Source: Streptomyces zaomyceticus (GTDB lineage Bacteria; Actinomycetota; Actinomycetes; Streptomycetales; Streptomycetaceae). Taken from it: a stretch of DNA of 64,000 nucleotides. This document shows positions 42,501 to 49,888 of this stretch, in pieces; the stretch's first letter is position 1; every line of letters starts with the position of its first letter. The notes below the pieces were generated by a model that ran no database searches, was not told the origin of the DNA, and worked only from the letters and a program-made list of their open reading frames with translations. The stretch is from assembly GCF_014656215.1 (NCBI RefSeq), contig NZ_BNBZ01000001.1, forward strand, positions 620,001-684,000, given 5' to 3'. The position numbers were made by a program, and so were the translations under genes.

Positions 42501-43357
42501 ACGCGAGCGGACGCACGCCCCGCACGGGCACGGACGGCCTCGGCGGGTCCCCCGGCGGACGCGCGTCCCGCACCGGGGACGGCTCGCTCGACGAGCGGCC
42601 CAGTACCCGGACCCGGCCCGGCGGCGACGCCTTCCTGGCGGACACGCCCAGCGGGCGGCTGCCGCGACGGGACGGCGCCCCCCTGGACGACCGCCCGAGC
42701 GGCCGCACCCTCCGCACCGCGGACGGCGACCGCGTCGCCCGGCCCGCGGGTGACGAGGCGAGCGGCCGGATCCCCCGGCCCGCCACCGGCGAGCACTCCC
42801 CCGCGCGAGCCGCCGGCCCCGCCCATCTCCCCCGGCTGGTCGTCCTCGTCGACGACTTCGACGCCCTCGTCGCTCCGGCGCTCGGCGCCTCCGGGCGGCC
42901 CGCCGCCGGGTCCGTGGTGCGCGCGCTGGAGGCCGTCGCGCGGCACGGCGAGCGGCTCGGGGTGCACCTCGTCGCGACCTCCTCGCGCCCGGACCGGACC
43001 GCCGACACGGAGCTGGCCCACGGTGCCCGGCTGCGGATCGTGCTCGACGCGCCCCCGGTGACCACGGGGCCGGACGTGCCGGCGGCCGGACGCGGACGCC
43101 TCGGGCATCCGGACGGCCGGGTGACCCCCTTCCAGGCGGGCCGGGTCACCGGACGGATCCCCCGGACGGCGACGCTCCGCCCCACGGTCGTCCCCCTGGA
43201 GTGGGAGCGGATGGGCGATCCGCCCACCCGCCGCCCGGTCCGCGAGCTGGGCAACGGACCGACGGACCTGGCGCTCCTCGCGAGCGCGCTCGACCGCGCC
43301 GCGCGCTCGGTCGAGGCGACTCCCGTGGCCCCGCTGACCCCCGCGGCCCACAGCTGA
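39557..43357 (+). CDS. FHA domain / FtsK-like ATPase with repeat insertion
   Basis: A 1,266-residue protein, started at ATG 39557. Residues 1-90 resemble a ubiquitin-like YukD domain; residues about 97-185 are an FHA domain with the phosphothreonine-binding residues in place (GRS 122-124, SRAH 137-140, NGT 160-162). After a disordered linker (190-370) comes an FtsK/EccC-type part. Walker A reads GPAGSGRT (734-741) with Arg in place of the usual Lys, and Walker B LVVLVDDFD near 1095. Between them lies a long Arg/Gly/Thr/Ser-rich repeat (about 835-1075), absent from normal FtsK domains. It probably binds or regulates rather than translocates. Kinase neighbours suggest its FHA reads their phosphorylation. 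Function unproven. Confidence 0.85.
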   Translation: MQIRLTVLAPYAGHGAGRACDVLVTAPAGTALAAVASNLAAAVTGPDTSASGTTVLYAGAERLDGRRCVLGEPPLVDGAVLSLQVPGPDERADETATARLHVVAGPDAGGVHLLHGGPIRIGRSVDADVPLDDPDVSRAHCTVTVGEDGRITVADRGSTNGTTLDGAPVGDRPVRFVPGAVLRLGESALRLAGPDDDLGGTGTRATAPDGEGHLRVARAGDGQDPADRTDRPGPAGGPRTAPGGPSDDTTHGGARGVLFDAAPEDPYAERYDERYGADAPGHTRAEEHQDAVGGPGGGEAHGRTRPAGGDTAPTGSTRPGGKRGLGAWARRLAGGREELPAAPSDPRTAPDTHVGTRPGTGAPGGAATPLPVADTWPDPATVLLTALGPGPRLWERGPHHPESLAVRLGTTDRAELSGVPVTVGLREAGSLGLAGPADRLAGLARSVVAQLAALHSPSDLEIVLISADRNRSLDERRRAWGWLGWLPHVRPAHGQDCRLLLAYDREQAQARTAELTRRLDDGPLGPGWPSADRASVAEAAARHEGPTTVVVVDGDPGSAALRETVARLAGAGAAAGIHLVCLAEAPSASPVSPVAATYETACAASLAFRECGAAVLLSGDVATALRLLRTSGGRVAGHGTVGVVDAVSVAWAERFGRALAPLRTDAAAAPGARAAALPPSARLLDELGLARATPASLMARWASAGDGTAVLGAGPRGPLAVDLTKEGPHLLIEGPAGSGRTELLRSIAASLAAGGRPDRLGLLLVDGAGGERGEGLAACTELPHVTEHLVASDPVRMREFAQALGAELKRRAEILGDGHFADRRGARATSAGDRLIGQRSPSAAESVPQGARATVRLQDTGDLAERPIGRTLRTGDGTIGALPSTRSGRTGGPYPGGDDLGGRPSGRITYSGDLDSRASGRTPYPGGEDLGGRPSGRITYSGSEDLGSRPSSRTLRTGDDGLGTDHPSGRTARTGAEDLTGYASGRTPRTGTDGLGGSPGGRASRTGDGSLDERPSTRTRPGGDAFLADTPSGRLPRRDGAPLDDRPSGRTLRTADGDRVARPAGDEASGRIPRPATGEHSPARAAGPAHLPRLVVLVDDFDALVAPALGASGRPAAGSVVRALEAVARHGERLGVHLVATSSRPDRTADTELAHGARLRIVLDAPPVTTGPDVPAAGRGRLGHPDGRVTPFQAGRVTGRIPRTATLRPTVVPLEWERMGDPPTRRPVRELGNGPTDLALLASALDRAARSVEATPVAPLTPAAHS
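42064..42780 (+). repeat. Degenerate coding repeat (about 16-residue period)
   Basis: Roughly a dozen imperfect units of the form SGRTxRTGxxDLGxRP occupy the insert between the Walker motifs. The units have diverged, which points to old duplication rather than recent slippage. Confidence 0.75.
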
Positions 43358-43480
43358 CCCGACGTCACGAGGGCGTCACGATCGCCCACTTGACACGGAA
43401 GGCGGTATTGCGGGGCCCCGCCACCCGGCGTAGACCTGTCGGCACGGGACAGCGAAGCGCACGGGAGAGACGGGGCAGCG

Positions 43481-44845
43481 ATGCGTACAACTCTTCGTCC
43501 ACGCAGGGCCGCGGTGACCATCACGGCGTTCACGGCACTCACCGCACTCGCCCTCGCGGCCTGCGGTGACGGCGGGTCCGGGAAGGACCCGGGGGAATCC
43601 GGGCCCAGCGGCGGCGCCCTCCCCCTCAAGGGCGAGAAGATCGAGGTCGCGGCCGTCTGGACGGGCCCCGAGCAGGAGAACTTCACCAAGGTCCTGAAGG
43701 AGTTCGAGAAGCGCACCGGCGCCACCGTCACCTTCGTGCCCGCCCAGGACCCGATCGTGAACTTCCTCGGTACGAAGATCGCGGGCGGTTCGCCGCCCGA
43801 CGTCGCGATGCTCCCGCAGGTCGGCGCGATCCAGCAGGCCGCCGCGCAGAAGTGGCTCAAGCCGGTCGGCCCGGAGGCGAAGGCCCAACTGACCGCCAAC
43901 TACTCGCGCGGCTGGCAGGAGCTCGGCGCGGTCGACGGCACCCAGTACGGGGTCTATTTCAAGGCCGCCAACAAGTCCCTGGTCTGGTACAACACCGCCG
44001 TCTTCGAGAACGCGGGCGCCGCCGAGCCGAAGACCTGGAAGGAGTTCCTCACCACCGCCGAGACGATCTCGGCCTCCGGCGTCACCCCCGTGTCGGTGGG
44101 CGGCGCGGACGGCTGGACCCTCACCGACTGGTTCGAGAACGTCTACCTGTCCCAGGCGGGGCCGGCCAAGTACGACCAGCTGGCCAAGCACACGATCAAG
44201 TGGACCGATCCCTCGGTCACCGCGGCCCTGACCACGCTCGCCGAGCTGTTCGGCAAACCGGCCCTGCTCGCGGGCGGTACGAGCGGCGCACTGCAGACGG
44301 AGTACCCGGCCTCGGTCACCCAGACCTTCACGGGTGGAGACCGGCCGAAGGGGGCGATGGTCTTCGAGGGCGACTTCGCCGCCGTCAACATCGCCCAGAC
44401 CGAGGCGAAGATCGGCACGGACGCCAAGGTCTTCCCGTTCCCCGCCGTCGGCACCGGCACCACCCCCGTGGTGACGGCCGGCGACGCGGCCGTGGCCCTC
44501 AAGGACACCAAGGGCGCACAGGCACTGCTCGCCTTCCTGGCCTCCCCGGACGCGGCGAAGATCTGGGCGGCCGAGGGCGGGTTCCTCTCCCCCAACAAGA
44601 ACCTGGACCCGTCGGCGTACCCGAACGACGTCCAGCGCGAGATCGCCAAGGCGCTCATCGGCGCCGGTGACGACTTCCGCTTCGACATGTCGGACCAGAT
44701 GCCGCAGTCCTTCGGCGGCACGCCGGGCAAGGGCGAGTGGAAGGCGCTCCAGGACTTCCTGAAGAACCCGAAGGACATCGCGGGAGCCCAGGCACGTCTG
44801 GAGGCGGACGCGGAGAAGGCGTACCGGGCCGCGGCGAAGGGCTGA
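43481..44845 (+). CDS. Sugar-binding lipoprotein of second ABC transporter
   Basis: A 454-residue extracellular solute-binding protein with the lipobox LALAAC (Cys28) and a GGAGAG ribosome site upstream of its ATG. The fold is family 1 (CUT1-type), with a carbohydrate-binding cleft expected around residues 70-300. It starts a three-gene run with two permeases on the plus strand, preceded by a 123-base gap after the FHA/FtsK gene that holds its promoter. The substrate is unknown. No ATPase is nearby, so MsiK-type sharing is probable. Confidence 0.9.
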   Translation: MRTTLRPRRAAVTITAFTALTALALAACGDGGSGKDPGESGPSGGALPLKGEKIEVAAVWTGPEQENFTKVLKEFEKRTGATVTFVPAQDPIVNFLGTKIAGGSPPDVAMLPQVGAIQQAAAQKWLKPVGPEAKAQLTANYSRGWQELGAVDGTQYGVYFKAANKSLVWYNTAVFENAGAAEPKTWKEFLTTAETISASGVTPVSVGGADGWTLTDWFENVYLSQAGPAKYDQLAKHTIKWTDPSVTAALTTLAELFGKPALLAGGTSGALQTEYPASVTQTFTGGDRPKGAMVFEGDFAAVNIAQTEAKIGTDAKVFPFPAVGTGTTPVVTAGDAAVALKDTKGAQALLAFLASPDAAKIWAAEGGFLSPNKNLDPSAYPNDVQREIAKALIGAGDDFRFDMSDQMPQSFGGTPGKGEWKALQDFLKNPKDIAGAQARLEADAEKAYRAAAKG

Positions 44846-44854
44846 GGCCCCGGC

Positions 44855-46300
44855 ATGCCGAGGACCGACCGCATCCGCCCCACCGGCGAAGGCGCCGACG
44901 GCAGCGACAGCGACAGCACGGACTCCGGTGCGGGTGCGGGTGCCGGCACCGGCACCCGCACCGCCACCGTCACCGTCACCGGCAAGAAGGCCGCGTTCCT
45001 CCGCAGCGGCCACCGGAGCAGGACGCTGGCGGCGGGGTTCCTGCTCCCCGCCCTGCTCCTGCTCGGCGCGCTCGTCGTCTACCCGATCGGGTACTCCGTC
45101 CAGCGCTCGTTCTTCGACCGCTCCGGCTCCTCCTTCGTCGGCCTGGACAACTACCTCGCGCTCGTCACCGACGACTCCCTCCGCACCGCCGTCCGCAACA
45201 ACGTGATCTGGCTGGTCCTCGCCCCGGCGGTGGCGACCGCCCTCGGCCTGGTCTTCGCCGTGCTCACCGAACGCGTGCGCTGGGGCACGGCGTTCAAGCT
45301 GGTCGTCTTCATGCCGATGGCGATCTCGATGCTGGCCTCCGGGATCATCTTCCGGCTGGTCTACGAGCAGGACCCGGACCGCGGGGTCGCCAACGCCGTC
45401 TGGGTCGGCGTCCACGACACCTTCGCCGAGTCCTCCGGGTTCCCCCGGGCCCGGCCGCTGCCCGTCCACCCGCTGAAGGCGGCCGACGGCGGCGCGTTCG
45501 TCACCGAGGAACCGGTCCGCGCCGGGGAACCCGTACCGCTGCCCCTGATCGGGGTGGCGCCGGGGAACATGCCGAAGGAGGCCCGCCCGGCGCGGGCCCC
45601 GGACGCGGCACCGGAGACGCCGGACACGATCACCGGCACGGCCTGGCTGGACTTCACCCGGGGCGGCGGCGGACGGCCGAACACGGTCGACCCGGCGGAA
45701 CTCGGCCTCGCGGGGCTGCGGATCGAAGCCGTCAAGGACGGAAGAGTCGTCGCCGAGACCACGGCCGCCGCCGACGGCACCTTCACACTGCCCGCCGACC
45801 GGGCGGACGGAGCCGTGCTCCGGCTCCCGGCGAGCAACTTCCGGGAGCAGTACAACGGTGTGGAGTGGCTGGGCCCCACGCTCGTCACCCCGGCCGTGAT
45901 CGGTGCCTACGTGTGGATGTGGGCCGGGTTCGCGATGGTGCTGATCGGCGCCGGGCTGGCCGCGGTACCGCGTGAACTCCTCGAAGCGGCACGGGTGGAC
46001 GGGGCGAACGAGTGGCAGGTGTTCCGCCGGATCACGGTGCCGCTCCTGGCGCCGGTCCTCGCGGTCGTCCTCGTCACCCTGATGATCAATGTGCTCAAGA
46101 TCTTCGACCTGGTCTTCGTCATCGCGCCGGGCTCCGCCCAGGACGACGCGAACGTGCTCGCGCTCCAGCTGTACCGCTCGTCCTTCGGTACGGACGCCGA
46201 TCTCGGGGTCGGCTCGGCCATCGCCGTCCTGCTGCTGCTCCTGGTGGTCCCGGTGATGGTCCTCAACATCCGCCGCCTGCGCCGGGAGGCCCGCCGATGA
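44855..46300 (+). CDS. Sugar ABC transporter permease with inserted extracytoplasmic domain
   Basis: A 481-residue MalF-type permease, about 170 longer than usual. After an acidic, low-complexity N-terminus (1-42), six membrane helices appear at about 58-82, 115-138, 146-170, 342-372, 394-420 and 445-468, with the EAA loop EAARVDGANEWQVF after helix four. Between helices three and four, outside the cell, is an insert of about 150 residues (185-335) whose end (GTAWLDFTR to LRLPASNF) looks like a carboxypeptidase-regulatory or Ig-like fold. MalF of E. coli has a large P2 loop at the analogous place which contacts the binding protein; the same role is plausible. A 12-bp-arm inverted repeat is in the early coding region. 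Confidence 0.9.
   Translation: MPRTDRIRPTGEGADGSDSDSTDSGAGAGAGTGTRTATVTVTGKKAAFLRSGHRSRTLAAGFLLPALLLLGALVVYPIGYSVQRSFFDRSGSSFVGLDNYLALVTDDSLRTAVRNNVIWLVLAPAVATALGLVFAVLTERVRWGTAFKLVVFMPMAISMLASGIIFRLVYEQDPDRGVANAVWVGVHDTFAESSGFPRARPLPVHPLKAADGGAFVTEEPVRAGEPVPLPLIGVAPGNMPKEARPARAPDAAPETPDTITGTAWLDFTRGGGGRPNTVDPAELGLAGLRIEAVKDGRVVAETTAAADGTFTLPADRADGAVLRLPASNFREQYNGVEWLGPTLVTPAVIGAYVWMWAGFAMVLIGAGLAAVPRELLEAARVDGANEWQVFRRITVPLLAPVLAVVLVTLMINVLKIFDLVFVIAPGSAQDDANVLALQLYRSSFGTDADLGVGSAIAVLLLLLVVPVMVLNIRRLRREARR
44935..44960 (+). repeat. Inverted repeat inside permease gene
   Basis: tgcgggtgccgg and ccggcacccgca form a near-continuous palindrome about 80 bases after the permease start codon, in the part encoding the low-complexity N-terminus. 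It could form a stable hairpin and slow translation. Confidence 0.6.
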
Positions 46301-47217
46301 GTTCCTCCGCCACCCGCACGCGCGCGCGGACCGACGTCACCACCCCGCCCGCGGGCTCCCCGGCCACCCGGACGTTCGCGGCGCGGGCCGCCGCCCGGGC
46401 CGCCGGGGGCGCGGTCCGGGTCTTCCTCGTCCTGGCGGGTCTGTTCTGGCTGCTGCCGACGGTCGGACTGCTGCTCTCCTCGCTCCGCTCGCCCTCCGAC
46501 ATCGCGGCGAGCGGCTGGTGGCAGGTGTTCACGGCCCCGGCCCGGCTGACCACCGAGAACTACACCCATCTCCTCGCGAACGAGACGATCACCGGCTCCC
46601 TGCTCTCCACGGTCATGATCACCGTCCCGGCCACCCTGCTCGTCCTCGTCATCGGCTCGTTCGCCGGGTACGCGTTCGCGTGGCTGGAGTTCCCTGGCCG
46701 GGACTGGTGGTTCCTGGGCGTGGTGGCCCTGCTCGTGGTCCCCGTGCAGGTCGCCCTGGTCCCGGTGTCGAAGCTCTTCGGGGCGGTGGGGCTCTTCGAG
46801 ACGACCCTCGGGGTGGTCCTCTTCCACACGGCCTTCGGGCTGCCCTTCGCGATCTTCCTGCTGCGGAACTTCTTCGCGGAGATCCCGCGCGAGCTCCTGG
46901 AGGCGGCGCGGCTCGACGGGGCGAGCGAGCTACGGCTCTTCACCCGGGTGGTGCTGCCGCTCGGCGGTCCGGCGATCGCCTCGCTGGGGATCTTCCAGTT
47001 CCTCTGGGTCTGGAACGACATGCTGATCGCGCTGATCTTCGCGGACTCGCAGTCGCCGCCGATCACGGTGGCGCTCCAGCAGCAGGTACGGCAGTTCGGC
47101 AACAACGTCGACGTGCTGGCGCCGGGGGCGTTCGTGTCGATGGTGGTGCCACTGGTGGTGTTCTTCGCGTTCCAGCGGCAGTTCACGTCCGGGGTGATGG
47201 CGGGCGCGGTGAAGTAG
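46297..47217 (+). CDS. Sugar ABC transporter permease (MalG type)
   Basis: The ATG at 46297 overlaps the previous stop by 4 bases (ATGA), with GGGAGG just upstream. The 306-residue protein has six membrane helices and the EAA loop EAARLDGASELRLF. It completes the importer with the previous two genes. The N-terminal tail is Ala/Arg/Thr-rich. The last residues TSGVMAGAVK resemble other members of the family. Confidence 0.92.
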   Translation: MSSSATRTRARTDVTTPPAGSPATRTFAARAAARAAGGAVRVFLVLAGLFWLLPTVGLLLSSLRSPSDIAASGWWQVFTAPARLTTENYTHLLANETITGSLLSTVMITVPATLLVLVIGSFAGYAFAWLEFPGRDWWFLGVVALLVVPVQVALVPVSKLFGAVGLFETTLGVVLFHTAFGLPFAIFLLRNFFAEIPRELLEAARLDGASELRLFTRVVLPLGGPAIASLGIFQFLWVWNDMLIALIFADSQSPPITVALQQQVRQFGNNVDVLAPGAFVSMVVPLVVFFAFQRQFTSGVMAGAVK

Positions 47218-47221
47218 CCGG

Positions 47222-47305
47222 GCGCACGACGGCGGGCGGCGCGGTGAAGCAGTGGCGGGCGGTGACGTGCAGCAGCCGCGCGCACGGCGGCGGGCGGCAC
47301 GGTGA
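47222..47305. repeat. Imperfect 26-base direct repeat
   Basis: gcgcacgacggcgggcggcg at 47222 and gcgcacggcggcgggcggca at 47280 are copies with two mismatches, both followed by cggtga, in the gap between the permease and TetR genes. Confidence 0.5.
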
Positions 47306-47317
47306 TCGCGCTCGCGC

Positions 47318-47917
47318 TCAGGCCTTGAGCGCCGCCACCGCCGACCGCGCCAGGTCGTCCACGTACCCCGGGGGCAGTGGCGTACGGACGACGACGAGGC
47401 GCCAGTAGAGCGGCCCGACGACCAGGTCGAGGGCGCGGCCCGGGTCGGTGTCCTCCGGGAGTTCACCGCGCTCGGCGGCCTCGCGGACGATCTGTGTCAC
47501 GACTCCCTGCTGACCGTCGAGGAGCGCGGCGGTGACGGCCTCGGCGATCTCGGGGTTCCGTGCCGCCTCGACGAGCAGGTCGGGGATGACCTGTGAGGCG
47601 ACCGGGTGGCGCAGGGCGTGCGAGGCGACCTCGAGGAGCGCGCGGACGTCCCCGTACAGGGAGCCGGTGGCAGGCGCCGGCAGGCCCTGCGCGGCGAAGG
47701 CGCCGACGAGGTCGAGGACGAGCGAGAGCTTGGACTTCCAGCGCCGGTAGACGGCGGTCTTGCCGACTCCCGCGCGGCGCGCGATGCCCTCGATGGACAT
47801 CCGGGCGAAGCCGACGGCCGCGAGTTCCTCGAAGACGGCGGCCCGGATGGCCTCGGTCACGTCCTCGCGGAGTACGGCGGCTCCGGCGGGGGCGCGGCGG
47901 GGGGTCGGTTCGGTCAT
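47318..47917 (-). CDS. TetR-family transcriptional regulator
   Basis: The start is the ATG of MTEPTPRRAP (47915-47917), with AGGA 8 bases upstream; the next in-frame start is too close to that site. The 199-residue product has an N-terminal helix-turn-helix (about 20-64, containing FARMSIEGIARRAGVGKTAVYRRW) and a C-terminal ligand-binding domain of the TetR type. It is divergent from the polysaccharide-export permease, and two copies of a candidate operator lie in between. The ligand is unknown. Confidence 0.88.
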   Translation of the reverse strand: MTEPTPRRAPAGAAVLREDVTEAIRAAVFEELAAVGFARMSIEGIARRAGVGKTAVYRRWKSKLSLVLDLVGAFAAQGLPAPATGSLYGDVRALLEVASHALRHPVASQVIPDLLVEAARNPEIAEAVTAALLDGQQGVVTQIVREAAERGELPEDTDPGRALDLVVGPLYWRLVVVRTPLPPGYVDDLARSAVAALKA

Positions 47918-47956
47918 GAACGGCATCCTAACCAACGGCGACACCCCGGAACCGTC

Positions 47957-48027
47957 ACGACGATACGGTTGCGTTCCGACGTGGAAGCGTCCTACTGTCC
48001 CCGTAGCGACGATACGGACCCGTTCCG
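47957..48027. promoter_or_regulatory. Directly repeated candidate TetR operators
   Basis: CGACGATACGG-n3-CGTTCCG occurs at 47958-47978 (with ttg... as the middle) and again at 48007-48027, 49 bases apart. Both lie in the divergent gap between the TetR gene and the export permease gene, and the inner acg...cgt is symmetric. Matches by eye. Confidence 0.5.
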
Positions 48028-48076
48028 TCGCAGACGACGTACGTGCCGCACATCCCCTCGTCGAAAGCGCCCGCCC

Positions 48077-49060
48077 GTGACCAAGATCCTGGCTCCGCCC
48101 GCACAGCAGGCGCCCGCACACCAGGCACCCACGCACCGGGCGCGGCAGACCCCCACCTCGCGCACCCTCACGGAGGACCCGCACGCCCCCGCGGAGGACC
48201 TGCGCGCCCTCGCCCTGCGCCACGGCCTCACCGTCAGCGGCGCCCGCCCCTCGCTCCCCGCCTACGTCCGACAGCTCTGGTCCCGCCGGGACTTCATCAC
48301 CGCCTTCGCGACGGCCCGCCTGACCGCCCAGTACAGCCAGGCGCGGCTCGGCCAGGTCTGGCAGGTGATGACCCCGCTGCTCAACGCGGCCGTCTACTAC
48401 GCGATCTTCGGCGTCCTCATGGACGCCAAGCAGGGTGTCCCCGACTACGTGCCCTTCCTCATCACCGGCGTCTTCGTGTGGACGTTCACCTCGGACACGG
48501 TCATGGCCGGCACCCGGGCGATCAGCGGCAATCTGGGTCTGGTCCGCGCCCTGCACTTCCCCCGTGCGAGCCTGCCGATCTCACTGGCGCTCCAGCAGCT
48601 CCAGCAGCTGCTGCTCTCGCTGACCGCGCTCGTCGTGATCCTGTTCTGCTTCGGCGAGTTCCCCACCTGGAGCTGGCTGCTCGCCGTCCCCGCGCTCCTC
48701 TGCCAGGCACTGTTCAACACGGGCGTGGCGCTCGTCCTGGCCCGGCTCGCGGCCCGCACTCCCGACATCTCGCAGCTGATGCCGTTCGTGCTCCGCACCT
48801 GGATGTACGCCTCGGGCGCGATGTGGTCGATCCAGAACCTGGCGAGCGGCGGGCGCTTCCCCGACGGCGTCGTGCTGGCCCTCCAGTGCAACCCGGCGGC
48901 GGTCTACATCGACCTCATGCGCTTCGCGCTGATCGAGAGCCACACCTCCACCCAGCTGCCGCCACACGTCTGGGCGCTCGCCGCCGGCTGGGCCCTGCTG
49001 GCCTTCGGGGGCGGTTTCATCTGGTTCTGGAAGGCGGAGGAGGCGTACGGACGTGGCTGA
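48077..49060 (+). CDS. Polysaccharide/teichoic acid ABC export permease
   Basis: The GTG at 48077 begins VTKILAPP; GAAAG upstream is only a weak ribosome site. The 327-residue protein has six predicted helices of the ABC-2 type (TagG-like), with family motifs RDFITAFATARLTAQYSQ and RLGQVWQVMTPLLNAAVYY. About 60 residues before the first helix are disordered. Its gene overlaps the next (ATPase) gene by 8 bases, so the pair forms a TagGH-like exporter for cell-envelope glycopolymer. The exported polymer is not identifiable. Confidence 0.88.
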   Translation: MTKILAPPAQQAPAHQAPTHRARQTPTSRTLTEDPHAPAEDLRALALRHGLTVSGARPSLPAYVRQLWSRRDFITAFATARLTAQYSQARLGQVWQVMTPLLNAAVYYAIFGVLMDAKQGVPDYVPFLITGVFVWTFTSDTVMAGTRAISGNLGLVRALHFPRASLPISLALQQLQQLLLSLTALVVILFCFGEFPTWSWLLAVPALLCQALFNTGVALVLARLAARTPDISQLMPFVLRTWMYASGAMWSIQNLASGGRFPDGVVLALQCNPAAVYIDLMRFALIESHTSTQLPPHVWALAAGWALLAFGGGFIWFWKAEEAYGRG

Positions 49061-49862
49061 GGCGGAGAGCACCCCCACCGTGGTGGTCGACGGCGTCCAC
49101 ATCACCTACACCGTCCACGGCGGCCGTTCCGGCGGCCGGGGCGCCGCGACGGCCGCGCTGAGCCGGATGCTCCGGCGCGGCGGGTCCGCGCCCGCCGCCC
49201 GCCGGGTCCATGCCGTGAAGGGGGTCAGCTTCGTCGCACGGAGAGGCGAGGCAATTGGCCTGATCGGTTCGAACGGATCTGGGAAATCCACCCTCCTGAA
49301 GGCCATCGCGGGCCTCCAGCCCGTCGAACGGGGCCAGGTCTACACCCATGGGCAGCCCTCGCTCCTCGGCGTCAACGCGGCCCTGATGAACGATCTCACC
49401 GGCGAGCGGAACGTCGTCCTGGGCGGCCTCGCCATGGGCATGAGCCGCGCGGAGGTCCGGGAGCGGTACGCCGAGATCGTGGACTTCTCCGGCATCAACG
49501 AGAAGGACGACGCCATCTCCCGCCCGATGCGGACGTACTCCTCCGGGATGGGCGCGCGGCTGCGCTTCTCCATCGCCGCGGCGAAGAGCCACGACGTGCT
49601 GCTCATCGACGAGGCCCTGTCCACCGGCGACGCGCGCTTCCGCCGCCGCAGCCAACGGCGGATCGACGAGCTGCGGGCGGAGGCGGGCACGGTCTTCCTG
49701 GTCAGCCACTCGAACCCCACCATCACGGAGACCTGCGAACGGGCGCTGTGGCTGGAGGCGGGCACGCTGCGGATGGACGGCCCGGCGAAGGAGGTGGTGG
49801 CGGCGTACGAGGAGTTCACCGCGACAGGCACCGGAACAGGGCCCGGGAAACCGGGCAAATAA
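49053..49862 (+). CDS. TagH-like ABC exporter ATPase
   Basis: A 269-residue ATPase starting with GTG inside the end of the permease gene. Walker A is GSNGSGKST (72-80), the signature region reads YSSGMGARLRFS, and Walker B is DVLLIDEALSTGD. This signature (SSGM instead of LSGG) is characteristic of the O-antigen/teichoic acid exporter family. It powers the upstream permease. There is an insertion of Ala/Arg residues before Walker A (about 25-50) that I cannot explain. Confidence 0.93.
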   Translation: MAEAESTPTVVVDGVHITYTVHGGRSGGRGAATAALSRMLRRGGSAPAARRVHAVKGVSFVARRGEAIGLIGSNGSGKSTLLKAIAGLQPVERGQVYTHGQPSLLGVNAALMNDLTGERNVVLGGLAMGMSRAEVRERYAEIVDFSGINEKDDAISRPMRTYSSGMGARLRFSIAAAKSHDVLLIDEALSTGDARFRRRSQRRIDELRAEAGTVFLVSHSNPTITETCERALWLEAGTLRMDGPAKEVVAAYEEFTATGTGTGPGKPGK

Positions 49863-49888
49863 CGCATTGCGGGCTACAGTGCGGAAGG

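Noticed and set aside
34631..43357. A 2,908-codon open frame on the plus strand across prfB and the two kinase genes
   Set aside because: It is a high-GC shadow; only its last 1,267 codons (from 39557) form the real FHA/FtsK gene, while the rest is antisense to well-supported genes.
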